Below are positions 38,050-45,720 of a stretch of 64,000 bases of DNA, in pieces. Origin of the DNA: an uncultured Saprospiraceae bacterium (lineage in GTDB: Bacteria > Bacteroidota > Bacteroidia > Chitinophagales > Saprospiraceae); the NCBI GenBank assembly GCA_937941765.1, contig CALDGQ010000019.1, forward strand, positions 27,240 through 91,239. The letters are read 5' to 3'. Below the pieces are notes generated by a model. The model was not told the DNA's origin and did not search any database. It saw only the letters and a program-made list of their open reading frames with translations. How positions within the stretch are numbered: position 1 is the first letter of the stretch; each line of letters starts with the position of its first letter. The position numbers and the translations under genes were made by a program.

Positions 38050-39051
38050 CTACATTTTCACAAACTGAATTGTTTCTAAAATTTCTCTCCCTTCTATCTG
38101 CAAAAAGTATAAACCTGAATTCAATTCATCCACTTCTAAATGAAACGATCCTTCACCAATAATAAGCGGAAGACTAGGAAATTTTTTCAAGCGTTTTCCA
38201 TCACTATTTAACACAATTAGGTTTACAGGATCATTATTAGAGGAACTATAATTCACCAAAATTTGATTATTCAGAATTGGATTATTTTGTAAAGAAAAGG
38301 TTTTAGCTTTTTTCAATTCAGACTCCAAAATCGGATTCACAATACTTGAACAATTAACGGAATCAATCCATTGAAATGCGGTTGTCAAAATCTGATTTCG
38401 ATTCGGGAAATCAATCGTATGACCAACCCCTGACATTAAATTAGAATTGACAATAGCACCATTATTTTCTAAAGCAGTTTTGATAGGTGTGAATCGAGAT
38501 CCAGGTGTGTCATTATTCCCATGAACAATATAAACCGGTTTGTCAGCAGCGTTAGCAATAATACTATTGACTTCCCCTGTTCCACCCATTGCAGAACCAA
38601 TCGGTAGGTATCCTTTGAATATTTCTGGACGATCCAATCCATAAGTATAAGTTGTTTTACCGCCCCAAGAGAAGCCCATCACATAGGTTTTTTCTGAACT
38701 GATATTGTACCAAATATTCATAGAATCTAACAATGCATCTGTAAATGCCAAATCAATTGGATCATCTACAGCTCCATCAGCACCACCATCAGGACATGCC
38801 AAAATTAAGTTGTTGGTTTCAGCAAACACAATCAAAGTATCGCACCAAGCTTCCGCATCCCAACGATTCGTGTTCAAAGGATGTAAACCCAACATCAAGC
38901 GATGCGGTGTTGTGGAATCGTAGTTTGATGGAATATATAATGAGTACTTTTTATTAGGGTCCGTTTGAAATGGAAAGGTATCGTCAATTCGTGTTTGTCC
39001 AATTAATGAAGTTGTTAAACAAGTAAGCATGACAAATAGTAAATTTTTCAT
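38050..39051 (-). CDS. Secreted esterase-like alpha/beta hydrolase with T9SS sorting domain
   Basis: 333 residues. Signal peptide ends TTSLIGQ. The catalytic domain carries the GFSWGG nucleophile elbow (Ser), the IVHGNNDTPGSRF loop likely holding the Asp and GVGHTIDFP holding the His, like feruloyl-esterase or PHB-depolymerase relatives. The tail from about 262 (LQNNPILNNQILVNY) is a T9SS sorting domain ending IQFVKM. Substrate unknown. Confidence 0.85.
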   Translation of the reverse strand: MKNLLFVMLTCLTTSLIGQTRIDDTFPFQTDPNKKYSLYIPSNYDSTTPHRLMLGLHPLNTNRWDAEAWCDTLIVFAETNNLILACPDGGADGAVDDPIDLAFTDALLDSMNIWYNISSEKTYVMGFSWGGKTTYTYGLDRPEIFKGYLPIGSAMGGTGEVNSIIANAADKPVYIVHGNNDTPGSRFTPIKTALENNGAIVNSNLMSGVGHTIDFPNRNQILTTAFQWIDSVNCSSIVNPILESELKKAKTFSLQNNPILNNQILVNYSSSNNDPVNLIVLNSDGKRLKKFPSLPLIIGEGSFHLEVDELNSGLYFLQIEGREILETIQFVKM

Positions 39052-39229
39052 ATTGTGATTTTAATTTGAACAAATGTATCAAAATATGCAACGATACCTG
39101 AAAAACAAGAAGTCTAAACGGGTTGATGGTGTAGAGAGGACATTTTAGAATTTCTTAATAACTGTAATGAAACTAAAGTCCTTGAATAACAAATCCTTTT
39201 TGACTCACAATTTTGTGCTTATTTAGATT

Positions 39230-39433
39230 TTACAAAGGATGCTTCTTTTTGCGTTTGGTTTTTATAGTTCCATTTTCCTTTTTAATGGTTATTTGTTGTG
39301 AAGGTTCAACCGCATCAATTGTCGAATTTGCAATATGCTTTGAAGCGTTTTTGATTGATGATTGACTTGGACGCAACCCCTTAGTTGCTGAAGGCGGAGA
39401 CACTTTTAGAAACATGGTATTTTTCCATTTCAT
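39230..39433 (-). CDS. Small basic protein (67 aa), unknown
   Basis: Begins MKWKNTMFLKVSPPSATKG and ends KTKRKKKHPL. It is strongly basic with no membrane segment or known motif. It lies in an A/T-rich gap between a secreted protein and the glucosaminidase gene. Nucleic-acid binding is conceivable from charge alone. The reading frame could be fortuitous. Confidence 0.4.
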   Translation of the reverse strand: MKWKNTMFLKVSPPSATKGLRPSQSSIKNASKHIANSTIDAVEPSQQITIKKENGTIKTKRKKKHPL

Positions 39434-39493
39434 ATTAAATAATTTTTAGATTACAACAATATAAACACTGAATAAATTAATTTGAAAAAAATG

Positions 39494-39525
39494 GGATGCT
39501 CTCGAAATTACTCTCGAGAACATCC
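39494..39525 (-). terminator. Rho-independent terminator of the glucosaminidase gene
   Basis: GGATGTTCTCGAG pairs with CTCGAAAGCATCC-type sequence on the minus strand and is followed by a T-run. Confidence 0.75.
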
Positions 39526-39546
39526 GCACACTATAAAGAAAAACCG

Positions 39547-40371
39547 CTATAACTTATCCAATTTATACAACTGATATTTTTCAATTACATCAATCAACTT
39601 CTTATCGTAATTCTTATCCGTTGCATAACCAGCTTTTTTCAATCCTTTTGCCCATTTTTTATAGTCTCTTTTGTATTTCTTCAAACTTTTGTAACGTTTT
39701 CCTTGTAGTAGCAAACTATGGTCTCTCCAACTTTCCCAAACCGTTGTATACTTTCTGAAAAAGTCTTTGTGATGATCGTCGGTCGCATTAGTACAATGAT
39801 TTTTACTACACTTTTTTGAAAAACATTTCATCCCAAAATGATTGTTATTTTCAACCGCTAATTTGCTATGACCAGCCCGACTTTCAATAATGCCTTGCGC
39901 CATCTTGATACTTGCTGGAATGTCATATTTGTGCATCTCAACAATCGCAACCGGAGCAAATCTTTTGATAAATCCATTTAGGTCTTTTTGTCCTAACTTA
40001 GCATGACTGACCGGCGCGTTTAAGTTTTCCTCATTTTCAATTAGCATACTTTTAATCACCTCCATTTGATTGGGCACAACTGCCATCGAAGCTACTGCAA
40101 CTTCATTGGTAGCAGGAACCGAATTTTGATTGTTATAGAGTAGGAACAACATCAGACAAATCATCACTGCATATAAAAAGTTATCTTTACGATCCTTTTC
40201 AATGATAATTGGTTGCGGATTTACAGATGGTGTCATCACCTCATTTTGATCAACGTTTTGCTTTACCTGCTGATTGACATATTGTTTAGCGTTTTCTTTA
40301 GTAGTGTCGGTGATACATACCCATTCCACAGTAGGAGTGGGAACGTTTGTGTAATTGTCGTTCATAATCAT
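39547..40371 (-). CDS. Glucosaminidase-domain protein, membrane-anchored (cell-wall hydrolase)
   Basis: About 274 residues from ATG 40371 (MIMNDN), preferred over an upstream ATG at 40428 because the leader between them is hydrophilic and A/T-rich. After a cytosolic N-terminus comes a single membrane segment (about LYAVMICLMLFLLYNN), and then the glucosaminidase domain (AQGIIESRAGHSKLA with the catalytic Glu, NNHFGMKCF). Such enzymes cleave GlcNAc-MurNAc bonds in peptidoglycan, often at division or remodelling. Paired 13-bp palindromes lie just upstream (40422-40467). Confidence 0.85.
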   Translation of the reverse strand: MIMNDNYTNVPTPTVEWVCITDTTKENAKQYVNQQVKQNVDQNEVMTPSVNPQPIIIEKDRKDNFLYAVMICLMLFLLYNNQNSVPATNEVAVASMAVVPNQMEVIKSMLIENEENLNAPVSHAKLGQKDLNGFIKRFAPVAIVEMHKYDIPASIKMAQGIIESRAGHSKLAVENNNHFGMKCFSKKCSKNHCTNATDDHHKDFFRKYTTVWESWRDHSLLLQGKRYKSLKKYKRDYKKWAKGLKKAGYATDKNYDKKLIDVIEKYQLYKLDKL

Positions 40372-40421
40372 TGTTTTAAAATTCTTACTGATTGTTATAT
40401 CACGTTCACAACAGTAAATAT

Positions 40422-40467
40422 AAAACAAAATGTTTTATTTATTTAAATAAAAACAAACAAAATGTTT
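40422..40467. promoter_or_regulatory. Pair of palindromic operator-like sites
   Basis: AAACA-AAA-TGTTT occurs at 40423-40435 and again at 40455-40467, exactly 32 bp apart, about three helical turns. The perfect 14-bp palindrome TTTATTTAAATAAA lies between them at 40438-40451. They lie 50-95 bp upstream of the glucosaminidase start. The rest of the gap up to 40750 shows no gene. Confidence 0.45.
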
Positions 40468-40750
40468 ATTAATTGTTATTGGTTTGATTCAATAAGCTGC
40501 AAAAGAGGACTTTACAGATATAAATTAGAACAATAAATATGTGAAAGGAGCGTAAGAATTAAGAAGGGTTGCGACTTCTCGTATGCCAAGAGGTTGAAAT
40601 ACTTTAGCTCGACGAGCATTTTAGAACGGCTAGTGTTGATATAATGTAGTTTATAGTATCATGAATTTACTGGGCTACCGAGATAAAAGTTTCTAACCGC
40701 TTATCTCATTCACGATCCCATCATCAATCATAAAATCAGACATCAAAAAT

Positions 40751-41734
40751 CTACATTGCCAAAATCTCAGCCATTTCCAACAACCGCATATCAATCGGTT
40801 TGCTTTTAGTAATTGCTTTTTTGAAAGAAGTGTAACTGACTTGATTATTAGTAATACCAACCATCACGTTTAGTTTATTATCTAGAAGTGCATTGACGGC
40901 TTCATAACCCAATCGACTTGCCAAAACCCGATCCATGCAAGTAGGAGAGCCTCCGCGTTGGAGATGACCAATAACCGTGACACGAGTATCAAAATTGGTA
41001 AAACGTTTATTGATAATGGCAGCTATTTCTGGAGCGCCACCCATTTTATTTCCTTCTGAAACAATGATGACACTAAACAATTTTTTGCGCGTTGCATTTC
41101 TTTTGAGTAATTGAATTAGATCTTCAATTTGAGTATCTTTTTCTGGAATAACAATTCCTCCTGCTCCAGTTCCAATACCAGTATCGAGTGCTAAAAAACC
41201 AGAGTGTCTACCCATTACTTCAACAAAAAACACACGGTTGTGTGAATCGGCTGTATCCCGGATGCGATCAATTGCTTCCATGGCTGTATTGAGCGCGGTA
41301 TCAAAACCTATTGTATAATCGGTACCATACAAATCATTATCAATTGTACCAGGAATTCCAATAAAAGGAATATTATATTCTTTGGTAAATACTTTGGCAC
41401 CAGTGAAAGTTCCATTACCACCAATAGCTACACAAGCGTCAATCTTTTTCTTTTTTAAAGACTTAAAAGCTTTGGCTCTACCTTCTTTGGTCATGAAATC
41501 CATACTTCGAGCTGTTTTCAAAACAGTACCCCCACGGTGCAAGATATTACCAACACCACGTTTGTCCATTTTCTTAAACTTGCCCTTGATCATTCCTTCA
41601 TAACCACCAACAATCCCGTAAACATTAAGTCCATGATAAATACTTGTTCTCACGACCGCACGGATTGCTGCATTCATTCCAGGGGCATCACCACCAGAAG
41701 AGAAAACAGCAATATTTTTAATCTTTTTCGCCAT
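40751..41734 (-). CDS. pfkA: 6-phosphofructokinase
   Basis: 327 residues, close to bacterial PfkA. Signature: SSGGDAPGMNAAIRAVVR near 12-29, catalytic Asp132 in PGTIDNDL and HLQRGGSPTCMDR near the C-terminal third. The region that normally reads GGDGS reads GGNGT (105-109), so the Mg-binding Asp is Asn107. The following Gly108 is as in ATP-type enzymes. It phosphorylates fructose 6-phosphate. It is followed by 8 bp and preceded on the same strand by the BadF-type kinase, so they form an operon. Confidence 0.94.
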   Translation of the reverse strand: MAKKIKNIAVFSSGGDAPGMNAAIRAVVRTSIYHGLNVYGIVGGYEGMIKGKFKKMDKRGVGNILHRGGTVLKTARSMDFMTKEGRAKAFKSLKKKKIDACVAIGGNGTFTGAKVFTKEYNIPFIGIPGTIDNDLYGTDYTIGFDTALNTAMEAIDRIRDTADSHNRVFFVEVMGRHSGFLALDTGIGTGAGGIVIPEKDTQIEDLIQLLKRNATRKKLFSVIIVSEGNKMGGAPEIAAIINKRFTNFDTRVTVIGHLQRGGSPTCMDRVLASRLGYEAVNALLDNKLNVMVGITNNQVSYTSFKKAITKSKPIDMRLLEMAEILAM

Positions 41735-41742
41735 TGATATAT

Positions 41743-42597
41743 TTACTGAATTATTTCTTGACCCAAATGAAAACGTACTAAATTGTCAATTGGTTTTTTA
41801 ATTACAATCCCCATTTGAAGATCTAAATCATTGATTACTTCTTGTAAAATAGGTTTGAAATGAAATGCAACGGAACCAATAAAATGAATCGGATATTTTT
41901 TATAACCGGCATATTTTAAAACATGTCTTTCCATAAATTCAGTAAATGCGGACTTAGCCAATTGCTGTATAAATGGGTGCGACTTGTTATTAGAGCAGAA
42001 TTTTGAAAATTTTGCTAGATATACATTCGGAGATTTCTCCATATAGATTTTGTCAAAAACTGCCGACTTTTCCATTTCATAATCAGCCGCTAACTTAGTT
42101 CTCAAGTCTTCTGGCATTTCTCTATAAAAATAACTTCTAACAACCTTTTTACCAAGATGACCGCCACTTCCTTCATCACCAATCATAAATCCTAAATTCG
42201 TTACATTGTCCGAAATGTCATCTCCATCATATTCACAAGAATTGGAACCAGTTCCTAAAATGCAAGCAATACCTGGCGCTCTCCCACAAGTTGCACGCGC
42301 ACTAGCCAAAAGATCATGCTCCACTACAATTTTTGCATTTGGAAAAACTTCTTGAAAAGCAATTTGAATAATTTCACAACGAGATTGGTCCGAACAACCA
42401 GAGCCATAAAAATGGACTTCTTTTAATTCATTGCGATCTAAATTTTCCGGTAAGGTTTTCAATAGATCTTTTGCAACAGCGGCCGATTTCCAAAAGAATG
42501 GATTGTATCCTTTTGAACTAAATGTGAAGGCATCTTGATCAGTCGATATAATCCGCCAATCTACTTTTGTGGAGCCACCATCTGCAATTGCAATCAT
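41743..42597 (-). CDS. BadF/BadG-type sugar kinase, N-acetylglucosamine kinase-like
   Basis: 284 residues of the ASKHA fold. Phosphate-1 motif ADGGSTKVDW near residue 6, ILGTGSNSC (about 115-123) and GDEGSGGHLGKK. Members of this family in Bacteroidota are usually annotated as GlcNAc or related sugar kinases. It is 8 bp upstream of pfkA on the same strand, consistent with feeding phosphorylated sugar to glycolysis. Substrate identity is inference. Confidence 0.85.
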   Translation of the reverse strand: MIAIADGGSTKVDWRIISTDQDAFTFSSKGYNPFFWKSAAVAKDLLKTLPENLDRNELKEVHFYGSGCSDQSRCEIIQIAFQEVFPNAKIVVEHDLLASARATCGRAPGIACILGTGSNSCEYDGDDISDNVTNLGFMIGDEGSGGHLGKKVVRSYFYREMPEDLRTKLAADYEMEKSAVFDKIYMEKSPNVYLAKFSKFCSNNKSHPFIQQLAKSAFTEFMERHVLKYAGYKKYPIHFIGSVAFHFKPILQEVINDLDLQMGIVIKKPIDNLVRFHLGQEIIQ

Positions 42598-42987
42598 GAA
42601 TTTTTATTTCCTTTTAGTAAATTTTACACTAAGATATCTATTTATTGCAATATTGAGCAAATTGTATGCTAATATTTGAAATTTGCTATATAAGTAGTTA
42701 TTCAAATAAAAACTACTTTTCTATCCACAAATAAACGTCATTTTAATAATACGAATGTACTTTAAAAGTGTGGCAATTATCACTAACAAATTCACTATTA
42801 AATTGGTTGACCAATTGCGTTGGTCTTTTAGTGTTTCTGTATTTTAAATCACAGAAAGAAAATAATCATTGAATTTGTATTCAATACTGAAGGAAGAAAA
42901 GCGATTGTGAGAAAAGAGGAGGGTTCGATTGTTTTTCGATTTACATAACATAATTAGCACGTAATTACTTAAATCAACAACAGCGTT
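42598..42987. other. Gene-free gap
   Basis: Upstream region of the kinase/pfkA operon. The only structure seen is ATTGGT-TG-ACCAAT (42802-42815), a 14-bp near-palindrome with a nearby TTGGT repeat. No open frame of note. Confidence 0.55.
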
Positions 42988-43983
42988 TTACTTAGTAATT
43001 TCATACTTCTCAAATTGGATGCTAAATTTTGAAATTTCCGGTTTACGAGCTGGTACATCCCACCAACCATCATACTCAATTTTGATCGGAATATATTGAC
43101 CTAAGACCTGATCCAACTCAATATCCATCGTGACATCAAAATCAAATGCAGCACCTGCATAAGCCAATTGATAATGCCTCGCCACCACCTGAAAGGTACT
43201 TTTGTCAAAATAAGTTTCCAAATCTTTAATCACAGTCTTATCTTTTTTTCGCTCTTGAAATTCAGGTTTGACAATTGCTTTGAAGACATAACAATCAATG
43301 GAGTCGCCGTAAACTTTGGAAGTGATCGAGTAGTTATAATAAGGTGCCATTTTCTTTGAAAAAATGGCCGTCTTATTTCCGATAAAAGGCACATCCACTT
43401 TTTTTCCAGGATTAAAAATCAATCGTTTCAATGACTGTATATGTTTTTCCATTTTAGAAGCAGGTGGTTTTGGAGTACCTGTTTTTCTGGACTCACAAAT
43501 TTTTCCATGCGTCAAAAAAAGTCGATCATGTAACTTACCAGTATAATATCGATGCTTCTTTTTTCTTTTGAAATAATTACCAGTAATTACTTCTTCCAAA
43601 ACTTCCATCGTCCGACAATTATCTACAGAATTTTGTTGAATTTTATTTTTCAACGTAGCTTTTTCTCGCCCTTTTTTATCAAACATCGTGACTTCATTTT
43701 TTGAGTAGTAACTTAGAAAACGAATATTTCGAAAGGCATTATAAAAACTTTCATCTTCTATCACCATCTCAATAAAATCATCCACATTAAATGCAGCTCG
43801 GCTAGCAGTGACTGTGATTTCATCTAAATCAATTAATCCTCCAATATTTGCTAACGCGGTATCTGATTGTGCGTCAACAATTGAAGTAGAAATTAATAAG
43901 AAAAGAAGAGAAAGTAGTTTTGGAATTTTCAATAAATATTTTTTTGAAACGATGTAATGGAATATGTTCCATTGAATCGTCAT
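42988..43983 (-). CDS. Secreted protein of unknown function
   Basis: 331 residues. The N-terminus has a hydrophobic segment cut after TSIVDAQ. An early segment IDLDEITVTASR resembles the plug-proximal TonB-box-like text of surface proteins, but the rest is soluble and shows no barrel signature. Charged and aromatic in the middle (KRKKKHRYYTG), with a final domain that resembles DUF4292/lipoprotein-sorting-like beta structures (YFDKSTFQVVARHYQ). No function can be assigned. Found alone between intergenic gaps. Confidence 0.7.
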   Translation of the reverse strand: MTIQWNIFHYIVSKKYLLKIPKLLSLLFLLISTSIVDAQSDTALANIGGLIDLDEITVTASRAAFNVDDFIEMVIEDESFYNAFRNIRFLSYYSKNEVTMFDKKGREKATLKNKIQQNSVDNCRTMEVLEEVITGNYFKRKKKHRYYTGKLHDRLFLTHGKICESRKTGTPKPPASKMEKHIQSLKRLIFNPGKKVDVPFIGNKTAIFSKKMAPYYNYSITSKVYGDSIDCYVFKAIVKPEFQERKKDKTVIKDLETYFDKSTFQVVARHYQLAYAGAAFDFDVTMDIELDQVLGQYIPIKIEYDGWWDVPARKPEISKFSIQFEKYEITK

Positions 43984-44081
43984 TTGAAATCAAAACGTAA
44001 ATATCATCTTTTTATGATTTAAGTTTGAACCAACTCCTACTTTTTATTGGATAAATACAGGTGCAACCCTTCATTTTTTTC

Positions 44082-44089
44082 TATTTTCG
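44082..44089 (+). promoter_or_regulatory. Candidate -7 element of the 3-hydroxyacyl-CoA dehydrogenase
   Basis: TATTTTCG, 38 bp upstream of the start at 44127; the same octamer as before leuS and trxA. Confidence 0.45.
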
Positions 44090-44126
44090 TGTTCAAATAT
44101 TCATCTGATTTTAAATAACACAACAA

Positions 44127-45014
44127 ATGAAAAATATAACGGTAATAGGAGCAGGTTCAATGGGAAATGGAATTGCACATGTTTTTGCAATGAAAGGTTT
44201 TAAAGTTTCCTTGGTAGATATTTCTCAAGAAGCATTGGATAGAGCGATTGCAACCATCACCAAAAATTTGGACCGAATGATTGCCAAGGAAAAGATTACT
44301 GATGTTGATAAAAACAATACACTTGATAATATCAAAACTTTCACGGATCTCAAGGCAGCTGCTGGAAATGCAGATTTAGTAGTGGAAGCTGCTACTGAAA
44401 ATGTAGCGTTGAAATTAAAAATTTTCAAGTCAATGGATGAAGCGGCTCCAGCTGATGCCATTTTAGCAACCAATACTTCTTCGATCTCTATCACAAAAAT
44501 TGCATCTGTTACCGCTCGTCCAGAAAAAGTAATCGGTATGCATTTTATGAATCCAGTTCCCGTAATGAAATTGGTGGAAGTAATTAGAGGGTATGCCACA
44601 ACAGATGAAGTAACCAATACTATCATGGAATTGTCCAAAACTTTAGGCAAAGTTCCAACGGAAGTAAATGATTATCCTGGCTTCGTTGCCAACCGTATTT
44701 TAATTCCAATGATCAATGAAGCAATCAATACTTTACACGAAGGAGTTGCTGGAGTTGAAGAAATAGACACGGTTATGAAACTCGGAATGGGACACCCAAT
44801 GGGACCACTGCAATTGGCAGATTTCATTGGATTAGATGTGGTTCATTCGATTTGTAAAGTTATGCAAGACGGTTTCGGAAATCCTAAATTCGCTCCTTGT
44901 GCTTTATTATCTAACATGGTGATGGCAGGAAAACTGGGAAGAAAATCTGGAGAAGGTTTTTATAAGTATACCAAAGGTTCTAAAGAGTTGGTGGTTTCTG
45001 AAGCTTTTGCTTAA
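44127..45014 (+). CDS. 3-hydroxyacyl-CoA (3-hydroxybutyryl-CoA) dehydrogenase
   Basis: 295 residues. An N-terminal Rossmann domain begins VIGAGSMGNGIAHVFA (4-19); the NAD-binding domain ends near 190. The region TNTSSISITKIA and the catalytic His in GMHFMNPVPVM are present, as is Asn in FVANRILIPM. It oxidises 3-hydroxyacyl-CoA to 3-ketoacyl-CoA in beta-oxidation or butyrate-type pathways. The short form without a second domain points to the HBD/PaaH type. It stands alone with its own promoter and terminator. Confidence 0.93.
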   Translation: MKNITVIGAGSMGNGIAHVFAMKGFKVSLVDISQEALDRAIATITKNLDRMIAKEKITDVDKNNTLDNIKTFTDLKAAAGNADLVVEAATENVALKLKIFKSMDEAAPADAILATNTSSISITKIASVTARPEKVIGMHFMNPVPVMKLVEVIRGYATTDEVTNTIMELSKTLGKVPTEVNDYPGFVANRILIPMINEAINTLHEGVAGVEEIDTVMKLGMGHPMGPLQLADFIGLDVVHSICKVMQDGFGNPKFAPCALLSNMVMAGKLGRKSGEGFYKYTKGSKELVVSEAFA

Positions 45015-45022
45015 GGCTAATT

Positions 45023-45070
45023 AAAAATAGGACGCCAGTACGAAAGCAAATGTATGGACGTCCTATTTTT
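45023..45070 (+). terminator. Rho-independent terminator after the dehydrogenase
   Basis: AAAAATAGGACG pairs with CGTCCTATTTTT, ending in a T-run. Confidence 0.88.
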
Positions 45071-45115
45071 AATTTTGTATTTTGAATTCGCATTCATAAT
45101 TTATAATTTCGTTAA

Positions 45116-45466
45116 ATGAACATCGAAGAATTCCGTACTTACTGTTTATCCAAAAAAGCTGTCACCGAAGAATTTCCATTCGATGAAGTGACACTTGCTT
45201 TTAAAGTACTCAACAAGATATTTGCATTGACGGGACTAGATAGGGAAGAGTTTAAAGTAAACCTCAAATGTGATCCCGAATATGCCATTGAATTACGGGA
45301 ACAATATCCAGAAGTACAACCTGGATTCCATATGAGTAAGAAACATTGGAATACCGTCGCTTTTGAAGAATCACTAGACCATAAACTATTGATGAAATTA
45401 ATCGATCATTCTTATGATATGGTTGTGAAAGGAATGAAAAAAGCGGATCGGGAGTTGTTGAAATAA
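45116..45466 (+). CDS. MmcQ/YjbR family protein
   Basis: 116 residues, full length for the family, with the typical FPFDEVTLAFKVLNKIFAL and NLKCDPEYAIELREQYP segments and HWNTVAFEESLDHKLLMKLIDHSYDMV. The fold resembles double-wing DNA-binding proteins; the physiological role is unclear. It is 101 bp after the dehydrogenase, with a terminator between, so probably its own unit. Confidence 0.9.
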   Translation: MNIEEFRTYCLSKKAVTEEFPFDEVTLAFKVLNKIFALTGLDREEFKVNLKCDPEYAIELREQYPEVQPGFHMSKKHWNTVAFEESLDHKLLMKLIDHSYDMVVKGMKKADRELLK

Positions 45467-45505
45467 ATAACACCTAAGCCAAAAATAACGCTTGTAATTA
45501 TATTG

Positions 45506-45548
45506 TCGCATATAAACTTAAAACATTATCGCATATATACTTAAAACA
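45506..45548. repeat. Two direct repeats of TCGCATATAWACTTAAAACA
   Basis: A 20-bp unit occurs at 45506-45525 and 45529-45548, 23 bp apart, with one mismatch. It lies in the 253-bp gap after the MmcQ gene. No function seen. Confidence 0.55.
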
Positions 45549-45661
45549 AAAGAAAGGCAGGGTTTTGTAGCGGGTAGCAAGAATTCAGACTCCTAGGAAT
45601 AAAGATTTGAAAAAGAAAGTCACTGATATTTATCTGGCTATGCTTAAAATCAATTATAAAG

Positions 45662-45699
45662 AAAACTCCTGACTTGAATCTAATCAAGCCAAGAGTTTT
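45662..45699 (-). terminator. Rho-independent terminator of the T9SS gene at 45721
   Basis: AAAACTCTTGGCTTGA pairs with TCAAGTCAGGAGTTTT on the minus strand. Confidence 0.8.
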
Positions 45700-45720
45700 C
45701 AAAATTCTTTCAAATCAGCA

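Noticed and set aside
44225..44650. 141-residue minus-strand frame
   Set aside because: It lies entirely antisense to the dehydrogenase gene and has no signal or family match.
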